Part shown: in pieces, positions 51,247 through 58,970 of the stretch | Numbering within the stretch: the first letter of the stretch is position 1 | Layout of the letters: each line of letters opens with the position of its first letter | NCBI RefSeq assembly: GCF_030815855.1 | Contig: NZ_JAUSXG010000001.1 | Location: 1,364,001 to 1,428,000, forward strand | Origin: Variovorax paradoxus | Lineage (GTDB): Bacteria > Pseudomonadota > Gammaproteobacteria > Burkholderiales > Burkholderiaceae_C | Length of the DNA stretch: 64,000 nucleotides | Direction: 5' to 3' | Notes under the pieces: model-generated | Database searches by the model: none | Seen by the model: only the letters and a program-made list of their open reading frames with translations | Told to the model about the DNA's origin: nothing | Position numbers and translations under genes: made by a program

Positions 51247-51272
51247 GCCGGGAGCCGGGAGCCGGGAGCCGG
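51245..51272 (+). repeat. Four tandem copies of a 7-base unit
   Basis: The unit GAGCCGG is repeated four times without interruption, starting within the stop codon of aroE1. Seven-base units make copy-number changes harmless here because the run is outside coding sequence. It may vary between strains; any effect on dctQ expression is speculative. Confidence 0.85.
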
Positions 51273-51342
51273 CGCACGGACATGTTGCCGGACGTGGTCC
51301 GATCTGAACGAGAACTTGTTGAAGAAGAAAAGAGGAGACGCA

Positions 51343-51903
51343 ATGACAAAGATATTCGACGGCTACTGCAAGCTGCTCGACGCACTGATCGCGCTGGCGC
51401 TTGCGATCATGGTCGTGCTGGTGTTCGGCAACGTGGTGCTTCGCTATGCCTTCAATTCGGGCATCACCATCTCGGAGGAGGTGTCGCGCTGGCTCTTTGT
51501 GTGGGTCACGTTCCTGGGCGCCGTGGTGGCGGTGAGGGAGCGCGCGCATCTGGGCACCGACTTCCTCGTGGCGCGCCTGCCGGTGCTGGGCAAGAAGATC
51601 TGCCTGGTGGCCGGCCATCTGCTCATGCTGTATGCGACCTGGCTGCTGTTCAGCGGCAGCCTGGCCCAGGCGAAGATCAATTGGGACGTGCAGGCGCCGG
51701 TGACCGGTGCGTCGACCGCGATCTTCTACGCCTCGGGCATCGTGTTCGCCGTTTCGGCGGCGGTGTTCCTGCTGAGCGACCTGGCGCGTGCGCTCACCGG
51801 CAAGCTGGGCGACGACGAACTCGTGATGGTGAAGGAGTCGGAAGACCTGGCGCAGCTCGAGCGCGACGACATGACCGAGCACAAGACCCGCGACAAGCGC
51901 TGA
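51343..51903 (+). CDS. dctQ: TRAP transporter small membrane subunit (DctQ type)
   Basis: 186 residues with four membrane helices (~15-37, 47-66, 85-106, 125-147) and a charged C-terminal tail. A Glu-Glu-Val-Ser-Arg-Trp-Leu-Phe-Val-Trp motif near 43-52 is the DctQ hallmark. AGGAG precedes ATG 51343. It pairs with the DctM channel 16 bp downstream and the DctP receptor after that, giving a sodium-driven importer of an organic acid. Within this cluster, shikimate, quinate or protocatechuate-type acids are the likely cargo. Confidence 0.92.
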   Translation: MTKIFDGYCKLLDALIALALAIMVVLVFGNVVLRYAFNSGITISEEVSRWLFVWVTFLGAVVAVRERAHLGTDFLVARLPVLGKKICLVAGHLLMLYATWLLFSGSLAQAKINWDVQAPVTGASTAIFYASGIVFAVSAAVFLLSDLARALTGKLGDDELVMVKESEDLAQLERDDMTEHKTRDKR

Positions 51904-51918
51904 AAGCCTGAACCCGCC

Positions 51919-53199
51919 ATGACCGTATTCATCTTCCTCGGCTCGTTGCTCGCCGCAATGGCGCTGGGCATACCGATCGCCTATTCGCTGCTGCTTTCGG
52001 GCGTGGCGCTGATGTACCACCTCGACCTGTTCGACGCGCAGATTCTTGCGCAGAACGTGGTGAACGGCGCCGACAGTTTTCCGCTGCTGGCCGTGCCCTT
52101 CTTCATGCTCGCCGGCGAGATCATGAATGTCGGCGGCCTTTCCAAGCGGATCGTCAATCTGGCGCTGACGCTCGTCGGCCATCGCCGCGGAGGGCTGGGC
52201 TTCGTGGCCATCGTGGCGGCCTGCCTGCTGGCCGCGCTCTCGGGTTCGGCCGTTGCGGACACCGCCGCGCTGGCCGCATTGCTGCTGCCGATGATGGTGC
52301 GCGCAGGGCACGACAAGGCGCGCGCCGCGGGCCTCATCGCTTCGGCCGGCATCATCGCGCCAGTCATTCCGCCCTCGATCGGCTTCGTGATCTTCGGCGT
52401 TGCCGCCAACGTGTCGATCAGCAAGCTGTTTCTTGCGGGCATCGTGCCCGGCCTCATGCTGGGGATCGGCATCGCCGTTGCATGGTGGTGGGTCGCCAAG
52501 CGCGAGAACGTCCAGCCGCCGCCCAAGGCCACGGGCGCCGAACGTGCGAAGGCCTTCAAGGAGTCGCTGTGGGCGCTGTTCCTTCCAGTGATCGTGCTGG
52601 TCGGCCTGAAGATGGGCGTATTCACGCCGACCGAAGCGGCCGTGGTGGCGGCGGTCTACGCGCTGTTCGTCGCAATGGTGGTCTACCGCGAGATGAATTT
52701 CGCGCAGCTCTATCAAGTCTTCGTGAGCGCGGCCAAGACAACGTCCGTGATCATGTTCCTGGTGGCGGCAGCCATGGTTTCCGCCTGGCTCATCACCGTG
52801 GCCGACCTGCCGAGCAAGCTGGTCAGCCTGCTCGAGCCCTTCATGGGCAACCAGACCTTGCTGCTGATTGCCATCATGCTGCTCGTGATGGCCGTCGGCA
52901 CGGCCATGGACATGACGCCGACCATCCTGATTCTCACGCCGGTGTTGATGCCGGTGGTCAAGGCCGCGGGCATCGATCCGGTGTACTTCGGCGTGCTGTT
53001 CATCATCAACAACGCCATCGGCCTCATCACCCCGCCGGTGGGCACCGTGCTCAACGTCGTGGCGGGCGTCGGCAAGATGAAGATGGACGAGGTGACCCGC
53101 GGCGTGCTGCCGTTCATGACGGCGCAGTTCATCGTGATGTTCCTGCTTGTATTTTTTCCCTCGCTCGTGCTGGTGCCCATGCGCTGGTTTGCCAACTGA
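51919..53199 (+). CDS. dctM: TRAP transporter large membrane subunit (DctM type)
   Basis: 426 residues, the normal DctM length, with about 12 helices. It shows Gly-Ile-Pro-Ile-Ala-Tyr-Ser near 17, Ser-Gly-Ser-Ala-Val-Ala-Asp-Thr-Ala-Ala near 109-118 and a Pro-Pro-Ser-Ile-Gly-Phe-Val motif near 151-157. The second half repeats this with Met-Asp-Met-Thr-Pro-Thr and Asn-Asn-Ala-Ile-Gly-Leu-Ile-Thr-Pro-Pro-Val-Gly near 362-373. It is the elevator-type transport subunit that uses a sodium gradient. Confidence 0.95.
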   Translation: MTVFIFLGSLLAAMALGIPIAYSLLLSGVALMYHLDLFDAQILAQNVVNGADSFPLLAVPFFMLAGEIMNVGGLSKRIVNLALTLVGHRRGGLGFVAIVAACLLAALSGSAVADTAALAALLLPMMVRAGHDKARAAGLIASAGIIAPVIPPSIGFVIFGVAANVSISKLFLAGIVPGLMLGIGIAVAWWWVAKRENVQPPPKATGAERAKAFKESLWALFLPVIVLVGLKMGVFTPTEAAVVAAVYALFVAMVVYREMNFAQLYQVFVSAAKTTSVIMFLVAAAMVSAWLITVADLPSKLVSLLEPFMGNQTLLLIAIMLLVMAVGTAMDMTPTILILTPVLMPVVKAAGIDPVYFGVLFIINNAIGLITPPVGTVLNVVAGVGKMKMDEVTRGVLPFMTAQFIVMFLLVFFPSLVLVPMRWFAN

Positions 53200-53248
53200 C
53201 GCCGAGCCCGCGTTCCTTTTCTCGACCTGAAACCCTAGGAGACACTCC

Positions 53249-54259
53249 ATGAAGAAGACCCTCACCCGCGCCCTCTGCCTGGGCATTGCCATGCTGCTCC
53301 CCGTGGCCGCTGCCGTCGCGCAAGACATCAAGGAGCGTTCGATCAAGTTCGCGTTCCAGAACCAGGGCGACCATCCCCAGGCGTTGGGCGCAAAAAAGTT
53401 CGGCGACCTCGTTGCGCAGAAGTCGGGCAACAAGATGCAGGTCAAGCTGTTCCCGGGCGGCACGCTCGGCGGCGACGTGCAGACCGTTTCGGCCATTCAG
53501 GGCGGCACCATCGAGATGACCGTTCTCAACGCCGGCATTCTTTCCAACCAGATCAAGGCCTTCGCGGTCTTCGACTTTCCCTTCCTGTTCGCCAACCCGC
53601 AGGAAGCCGATGCGGTGACCGACGGGCCGTTCGGCAAGAAGCTGTTTTCGGAACTGCCGGCCAAGAATCTCGTCGGCCTCGGCTACTGGGACCTGGGCTT
53701 TCGCAACGTGACCAACAGCAAGCGCCCGATCAACAAGGTGGAAGACCTGGCGGGCCTGAAGATCCGCGTGATCCAGTCGCCGATCTACATCGATCTGTTC
53801 ACCGCCCTGGGCGCCAATGCCACCCCGATGCCGTTCCCCGAGCTCTATCCGGCGCTCGAGCAGAAGGCGGTCGACGGCCAGGAAAATCCGAACACGGTCA
53901 TCCGCACCTCGAAGTTCGCCGAAGTGCAAAAGCATCTTGCGCTGACGCAGCACGTCTACAACCCGCAGGCGCTGATCGTCGGCAAGAAGCTCTGGGATTC
54001 GCTCAGCGAAGCCGAAAAGAAAATCATGACCGAAGCGGCCGACGAAGCCACCAAGTACGAGCGCGAGGTGTCGCGCGGACAGGCGCAAGCCGCGCTCGCC
54101 GACCTCAAGAAGGCCGGGATGCAGGTGACCGAGTTCAGCCCGGCCGAAATGCAGCGCCTTCGCGACAAGGTCAAGCCTGTGGTGGAAAAGCACAGCGCCC
54201 TGGTCGGCGAAGCCGTGGTGAAAGACCTGTACGCCGAAATCGCGAAGGTCCGCAAGTAA
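53249..54259 (+). CDS. dctP: TRAP transporter periplasmic receptor (DctP type)
   Basis: 336 residues. Signal peptide 1-25 (Lys-Lys near the start, site after Val-Ala-Gln/Ala). Mature DctP features are Gly-Gly-Thr-Leu-Gly-Gly-Asp near 70-76, Gly-Leu-Lys-Ile-Arg-Val near 169-174 (carboxylate-binding Arg) and Gln-Glu-Asn-Pro near 210-213. It binds the acid in the periplasm and delivers it to DctQM. GGAGACACTCC precedes the ATG. Confidence 0.95.
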   Translation: MKKTLTRALCLGIAMLLPVAAAVAQDIKERSIKFAFQNQGDHPQALGAKKFGDLVAQKSGNKMQVKLFPGGTLGGDVQTVSAIQGGTIEMTVLNAGILSNQIKAFAVFDFPFLFANPQEADAVTDGPFGKKLFSELPAKNLVGLGYWDLGFRNVTNSKRPINKVEDLAGLKIRVIQSPIYIDLFTALGANATPMPFPELYPALEQKAVDGQENPNTVIRTSKFAEVQKHLALTQHVYNPQALIVGKKLWDSLSEAEKKIMTEAADEATKYEREVSRGQAQAALADLKKAGMQVTEFSPAEMQRLRDKVKPVVEKHSALVGEAVVKDLYAEIAKVRK

Positions 54260-54273
54260 ATCCAAGAAGGCGA

Positions 54274-55119
54274 ATGAAGGACAGCATGATCACCGGCAAG
54301 ACCACCCTCGTCGCGCACCTGGGCTTTCCCACCGAGAGCTTCAAGGCGCCGATGATCTACAACCCCTGGTTCGACAAGCAGGGCATCGATGCGGTCGTGG
54401 TGCCGATGGGCGTCAAGCCCGAGGACTATCCGGCGGCATTCGCGGCGCTGTTCCGGCTCACCAACATCCGGGGTGCGCTGGTGACCATGCCGCACAAGAT
54501 CACGACCATGGCGCTGGTCGACGAGGTCACGCCGACCGCGAAGATCGCCGGCGCCTGCAACGCGGTGCTCAAGCGCGCCGACGGCACACTGGTGGGCGAC
54601 CAGTTCGACGGCGCCGGCTTCGTGCGCGGCGTTCTGCGCAAGGGCCGCGCGCTCGAGGGCACGCGCGTGCTGGTTTCGGGAAGCGGCGGTGTCGGCTCGG
54701 CCATTGCGGCTTCGCTGGCGGCCGCGGGCGTCGCGCAGATTGCGCTCTTCGACGCCCACACGCCGTCGGCCGATGCGCTCGCCGGACGGTTGCGCGCGCA
54801 CTATCCGGCGCTCGCCGTGTCCACGGGCTCGAACGATCCGGCCGGCTTCGACGTGGTCGTCAATGCCACGCCGCTGGGCATGAAGGAGGACGACCCGCTG
54901 CCTTTCGACGTGGACCGCATCGCGCCGTCGACCTTCGTCGGCGAGGTGGTCATGAAGTCCGAGTACACACCGCTGCTGCGCGCCGCACTGGACAAGGGCT
55001 GCGCGGTGCAGGTGGGCACCGACATGCTGTTTGAAATGATTCCCGCGTATCTTGAGTTCTTCGGTTTCGGCACCGCCACGGCCGACGAGTTGCGCGCCGA
55101 GGCGAAGATCAGCTACTGA
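54274..55119 (+). CDS. Shikimate/quinate dehydrogenase (AroE family), second copy
   Basis: 281 residues. Catalytic Lys in Met-Pro-His-Lys-Ile-Thr near 71-76, Phe-Asp-Gly-Ala-Gly near 111, NAD(P) loop Gly-Ser-Gly-Gly-Val-Gly-Ser-Ala near 136-143 and Asn-Ala-Thr-Pro-Leu-Gly-Met near 196. Sequence divergence from the first copy is high, so the two probably differ in substrate (quinate against shikimate) or cofactor. ATG 54274 lies close behind AGAAGG; ATG 54286 is an equally placed alternative. It is 14 bp after dctP in the same operon. Confidence 0.88.
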   Translation: MKDSMITGKTTLVAHLGFPTESFKAPMIYNPWFDKQGIDAVVVPMGVKPEDYPAAFAALFRLTNIRGALVTMPHKITTMALVDEVTPTAKIAGACNAVLKRADGTLVGDQFDGAGFVRGVLRKGRALEGTRVLVSGSGGVGSAIAASLAAAGVAQIALFDAHTPSADALAGRLRAHYPALAVSTGSNDPAGFDVVVNATPLGMKEDDPLPFDVDRIAPSTFVGEVVMKSEYTPLLRAALDKGCAVQVGTDMLFEMIPAYLEFFGFGTATADELRAEAKISY

Positions 55120-55216
55120 GTGGCCGCCACCGCACGCCCGCGGCGCGACGCCGGAGGCGGGCGCGGTGTAATGCCGTTTCGCCCACTCGATTTTTTTGAC
55201 GCAGGAGGCGTTCACC

Positions 55217-56428
55217 ATGAGTATTTTTGAAGGCTTTCTTTCCACCTCCGAGACGCTTTCAGCCTTCAGCGACCGCAATTTCGTCGATGCCATGCTGCGC
55301 TTCGAGGCGGCGCTCACGCGCGCCCAGGCCGCACTCGGGCTGGTGCCCGAATCGGCCGCCCATTCGATTGTCGGCAGCTGCAAGGTCGAACTGTTCGACG
55401 TGGCCAAGATCGTGCGCGACAGCGGCCGCGCGGGCAGCGTCGCGATTCCGCTCGTCAAGGCACTGAAAGAGGCCGTGGGCCTGTTCAACCCCGAGGCCGT
55501 GCCCTTCGTGCATTTCGGCAGCACCAGCCAGGATGTGATCGACACGGCCATGGCGCTGGTCACGCGTGAAGGCATCGCGCTGATCGAAGCCGATGTCGAC
55601 CGCGCTATCGAGGCGCTGCTGCAGCACGCCACGCAGCATGCGGCCACGCCGATTCTTGCGCGCACGCTGATGCAGCCGGCGTCGGTCACGAGCTTCGGCC
55701 TCAAGTGCGCAGGCTGGGCCGCGCCGCTGGTGCGCAGCCGCGAGCGCCTGCGAACGGCCGCGCGCCACGCGCTGAACGTGCAGCTCGGCGGCGCGGTCGG
55801 CACGCTCTCGCAGATGAAGGGGCAGGGCCCGGCCGTCGTGCAGCGCGTGGTGGACGAACTCGGCCTGGGCAATGCCGGAGCCACCTGGCACACGCAGCGC
55901 GACGAATGGGTGGCGCTCGGCTGCGAGCTGGGCCTGCTCGTGGGCAGCCTGGGCAAGATCGCGCGCGACATTTCGCTCATGGGCCAGTACGAAGTCGGCG
56001 AGGTGGCCGAACCCACCGAACCGGGCCGCGGCAGTTCTTCGGCGATGCCGCACAAGCGCAACCCCGTGGCGGCCATGGTTGCGCTGGCCGCGGCGCAGCG
56101 TGCGCCCCAGCGCGTGGCTGCGCTGCTGGCCGCGATGCCGCAGGAGCACGAGCGTGCGCTCGGTGGCTGGCAGGCCGAGCTGGCCGAGTGGCCGCAGCTG
56201 CTGATGTCCGCGCACGGCAGCGTGCGCGCATTGGCCGGCGCGCTGCCGGGCCTGCAGATCGACGCGGCACGCATGCGTGCCAACATCGACACGCTGCGTG
56301 CGGAATTGCCGCGCGAGGCCGCCGACGAATGGTTCGACCCCGCCCTGGCCGAGCTCGCCGGCGAGACCGCGCTGCGCCAGGTGGCGGCCTTGCGCGCCCA
56401 ACTGACTGCGAAAGAAAAATCCCGATGA
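55217..56428 (+). CDS. pcaB: 3-carboxy-cis,cis-muconate cycloisomerase
   Basis: 403 residues, slightly shorter than the ~450 of many PcaB. It belongs to the fumarase/aspartase superfamily: Gly-Ser-Thr-Ser-Gln-Asp near residue 103 and the loop Gly-Ser-Ser-Ser-Ala-Met-Pro-His-Lys-Arg-Asn-Pro near 274-285 (catalytic Ser loop). It cyclises 3-carboxymuconate, the product of protocatechuate 3,4-dioxygenase, to 4-carboxymuconolactone. ATG 55217 follows a strong AGGAGG. The last base triplet overlaps the pcaC start. The dioxygenase genes are not in the window. Confidence 0.92.
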   Translation: MSIFEGFLSTSETLSAFSDRNFVDAMLRFEAALTRAQAALGLVPESAAHSIVGSCKVELFDVAKIVRDSGRAGSVAIPLVKALKEAVGLFNPEAVPFVHFGSTSQDVIDTAMALVTREGIALIEADVDRAIEALLQHATQHAATPILARTLMQPASVTSFGLKCAGWAAPLVRSRERLRTAARHALNVQLGGAVGTLSQMKGQGPAVVQRVVDELGLGNAGATWHTQRDEWVALGCELGLLVGSLGKIARDISLMGQYEVGEVAEPTEPGRGSSSAMPHKRNPVAAMVALAAAQRAPQRVAALLAAMPQEHERALGGWQAELAEWPQLLMSAHGSVRALAGALPGLQIDAARMRANIDTLRAELPREAADEWFDPALAELAGETALRQVAALRAQLTAKEKSR

Positions 56429-56850
56429 CCGATGCAAGCACACCTCCCGCCGGCGACTACGAAGCGGGCCTCGTCAACCGGCGCCGCGTGCTCGGCGACG
56501 CGTGGGTCGACAAGTCGCTGGCCAACCGCAACGAGTTCAATGCCGAATTCCAGGAACTGATCACGCGCCACGCCTGGAACGACATCTGGGGCCGGCCTGC
56601 GCTCGGCGACAAGACGCGGCGCTACATGGTGCTGTCGATGATGCTGGGCATTCACGCCTACGAAGAATTCGCGATGCACGTGCGCGCGGCGCTCGACGGC
56701 CCGCCCGAATCGCGCCTGACGCCCGAGGACATCAAGGAAGTCATCATGATGGCGGCCATCTATTGCGGCGTGCCGGTGGCCAACCACGCATTCGGCATTG
56801 CCACCGGCATCCTGCGCGAGAAGGGCCTGCTGGCAGCGGCCCCGAAGTGA
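56425..56850 (+). CDS. pcaC: 4-carboxymuconolactone decarboxylase
   Basis: 141 residues, typical size for the stand-alone enzyme. The N-terminal Tyr-Glu-Ala-Gly-Leu-Val-Asn-Arg-Arg-Arg-Val-Leu-Gly near 13-25 and Tyr-Cys-Gly-Val-Pro-Val-Ala-Asn-His-Ala-Phe near 111-121 are PcaC hallmarks. It converts carboxymuconolactone to beta-ketoadipate enol-lactone. ATGA overlaps exist at both ends (pcaB upstream; GTG of the MFS gene downstream). Confidence 0.95.
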   Translation: MTDASTPPAGDYEAGLVNRRRVLGDAWVDKSLANRNEFNAEFQELITRHAWNDIWGRPALGDKTRRYMVLSMMLGIHAYEEFAMHVRAALDGPPESRLTPEDIKEVIMMAAIYCGVPVANHAFGIATGILREKGLLAAAPK

Positions 56851-58067
56851 CCGGGCCGAGCCGTACCCGCAAGGGCCGCTTCGAGCTCGGCTTCACCTTG
56901 CTGCTGCCGCTGCTCCTGGCGGCGCAGCCCGTGGCCACCGACAGCTACCTGCCGGCGCTGCCCGCCATCGCGAAGGAACTGGGTTCGGCCAGCACCAGCC
57001 TCACGCTGTTCGTGCTGGCCTTCGGCTTTGCGCAATTGCTGTGCGGCCCGCTCGCCGACCGTTTCGGCCGCCGGCCGGTGCTGCTGGCCGGGCTCGGGTG
57101 CTACGTCGTTGCCGCATCAGGCGGTGCGTTCGCCGGCAGCGTGGCAGTGCTCGCGGGCTGGCGCACGCTGCAGGGATTTTCGATGGCCGCCATCCTGGTG
57201 TGCGCGCGTGCCGCGGTGCGCGACCTGTACCCCGCGCACGAGGGGCCGCATGTCATGGCGCGCGGACTCACGGGCCTGGGCGTGGTCGGGCTGCTGGCGC
57301 CGCTCGTGGGCGCATGGCTGGTGCAGGGGGCCGGCTGGCGCTGGGTGATGGCGTCGATGGCGCTCTATGCGTTGGTGCTTCTTGCGCTCTGCTGGCGTTC
57401 GTTCGGCGAAACGCGGCGGCCGCTGGCGGGCGACGTGTCGGCGCCGCGCGGCAGCGCCCGTGCCGTGTTCGCGAGCCGCAGCTTTCGGGCCTGGGCCTCG
57501 GTGGCCGCAACCACCTACGGCGGCCTGTTCTGCTTCCTGCTGCTGTCGCCGATGGTCTACATCGGCTACCTGGGCTGGTCGCCCGCGATGTACGGCTGGA
57601 TTCCGGCCGGCGGCTCGCTGGTCTACATCTTCAGCACCACCCTGTGCCGGCGGCTGCTGCGCAAGCGCGGGCCGGTGCGCACCGTGCAGCTCGGCGCCGT
57701 GCTGAGCATTGCCGGCGCAACGATCCAGGCGCTGGGCTGCTGGCTGGCGCCGCACAGCGCCGTGCCGCTGCTCGCGGGCCACGCGGTCTATTGCCTCGGC
57801 CACGGCATTCACCAGCCCTGCGGACAGGCCGGTGCGGTGGGCGACCTGCCGCACCTGGCGGGGCGGGCCGTCTCGTGGTCGGGGTTCGGCATGATGATGG
57901 TCGCATTCAGCGTCGGCCAGATTGCGGCACAGTTCGTCGACACCGGTTTCTCGAACGGTGCCTGGCCGATGGTCGTGCCGATGCTGCTCGCGGGCTGCGT
58001 GCTGCTGGCCATCGCATTCTTCTGGCTGCCGCGCCTGTCTCCACACCCGATAAAGGAATCACCATGA
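56847..58067 (+). CDS. MFS transporter, Bcr/CflA type, embedded in the pca genes
   Basis: 406 residues from a GTG overlapping the pcaC stop. Twelve helices. Thr-Asp-Ser-Tyr-Leu-Pro-Ala-Leu-Pro near 31-39 and Gly-Pro-Leu-Ala-Asp-Arg-Phe-Gly-Arg-Arg-Pro near 65-75 are Bcr/CflA-type motifs, a drug:proton antiporter branch (DHA1). Its stop overlaps the pcaD ATG, so it is firmly part of the operon. It might export a toxic intermediate or overflow aromatic acid. That role is inferred from position only. Confidence 0.88.
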   Translation: MTGPSRTRKGRFELGFTLLLPLLLAAQPVATDSYLPALPAIAKELGSASTSLTLFVLAFGFAQLLCGPLADRFGRRPVLLAGLGCYVVAASGGAFAGSVAVLAGWRTLQGFSMAAILVCARAAVRDLYPAHEGPHVMARGLTGLGVVGLLAPLVGAWLVQGAGWRWVMASMALYALVLLALCWRSFGETRRPLAGDVSAPRGSARAVFASRSFRAWASVAATTYGGLFCFLLLSPMVYIGYLGWSPAMYGWIPAGGSLVYIFSTTLCRRLLRKRGPVRTVQLGAVLSIAGATIQALGCWLAPHSAVPLLAGHAVYCLGHGIHQPCGQAGAVGDLPHLAGRAVSWSGFGMMMVAFSVGQIAAQFVDTGFSNGAWPMVVPMLLAGCVLLAIAFFWLPRLSPHPIKESP

Positions 58068-58828
58068 CCCGTTTGAACATCGTCCGCGAAGGCAGCGGCC
58101 CCTTCGTCGTGCTGAGCCATGCGCTCGGCTGCGACCTGCACATGTGGGACGGTGTGGCCGAGCAGCTTGCGCGCGGCCATACCGTGATCCGCTACGACCA
58201 CCGCAACCACGGCAGCTCGGAGGTGGTGCCGGGCGCGCTGCGCGTCGAGACGCTGGCACAAGACGTCGCGGAACTCATCCAGCGCGAGGCGGGCGGAGAG
58301 CCGGTGCACTTCGTCGGCCTCTCGATGGGCGGCATGACCGCGCAAGCGCTCGCGGTTCGGCACCCTGAACTGCTGCGCAGCGTGGTGATCGCGAATTCGT
58401 CGGCGCACTATTCCGACCCATCGCCCTGGCGCGCGCGCGTCGAAACGGTGGCCGGCAAGGGCGTCGCGGCGATCGCGCCGGGCGCCGTTTCCCGCTGGCT
58501 GACGCCCGGCTATGTCACGACCGGGGAAGGCAAGGCCGCCGCCCAGGCGTTGAACGAGGTGCTGGTGCGCACCGACCCGCAGGGCTATATCGAAAGCTGC
58601 AACGCCGTGGCCGCCATCGACTTTCGCGAGAGCAACCGCCGCATCGCGGTGCCCACGCTGGTCATCGCAGGGCTGCAGGACGAAGCCACGCCGCTGGTCA
58701 TGTCCGAAGCCATGGTGGCTGCCATTCCCGGTGCGCGCCTGGCCACCATCGACGCGGCCCACCTCAGCGCGGTGGAGCGGCCGGTCGAATTCGCCCAACT
58801 GCTGATCGATTACTGGCGCAGTCTCTGA
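58064..58828 (+). CDS. pcaD: 3-oxoadipate enol-lactonase
   Basis: 254 residues, alpha/beta hydrolase. The oxyanion His-Ala-Leu-Gly-Cys-Asp lies near 18-23 and the nucleophile elbow is Gly-Leu-Ser-Met-Gly-Gly near 85-90. The acid lies in Gly-Leu-Gln-Asp-Glu near 202-206, and the catalytic His in Asp-Ala-Ala-His-Leu-Ser near 228-233. It opens enol-lactone to beta-ketoadipate. It is the last gene of the long aroE1-to-pcaD transcript, judging by the 142-bp gap and the new operator before quiC1. Confidence 0.93.
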   Translation: MTRLNIVREGSGPFVVLSHALGCDLHMWDGVAEQLARGHTVIRYDHRNHGSSEVVPGALRVETLAQDVAELIQREAGGEPVHFVGLSMGGMTAQALAVRHPELLRSVVIANSSAHYSDPSPWRARVETVAGKGVAAIAPGAVSRWLTPGYVTTGEGKAAAQALNEVLVRTDPQGYIESCNAVAAIDFRESNRRIAVPTLVIAGLQDEATPLVMSEAMVAAIPGARLATIDAAHLSAVERPVEFAQLLIDYWRSL

Positions 58829-58899
58829 AAAATCGGCTCGCGCTCGGTGCGGGTTGGCCTAGGTCTAACCCCTATTTCGCGCGAAGAATGCACGTAGGC

Positions 58900-58914
58900 G
58901 TGCGATTATCGAAC
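58900..58914 (-). promoter_or_regulatory. PcaR/PcaU-type operator upstream of quiC1
   Basis: Read on the minus strand this is GTTCGATAATCGCAC, which equals all 15 positions of the PcaR operator of Pseudomonas as I remember it. It lies 57 bases before the quiC1 ATG and 72 bases after pcaD. It shares the CGATAA-CG core with the site pair between iclR and aroE1. Control by the local IclR regulator is the natural reading. Confidence 0.75.
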
Positions 58915-58970
58915 GGTGGAGGGGCGTAAAGCATTGTGGGCGGCGCGTGGTGTTTCTACAGTCGGCTCCC

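Noticed and set aside
50125..53496. Extension of the iclR frame to 1388 codons on the minus strand
   Set aside because: Only the last 264 codons encode a recognisable protein. The rest is His/Arg/Gln-rich antisense to aroE1 and the TRAP genes.
53956..56787. 943-codon minus-strand open frame
   Set aside because: It is antisense to dctP, aroE2, pcaB and pcaC, all of which have strong family motifs.
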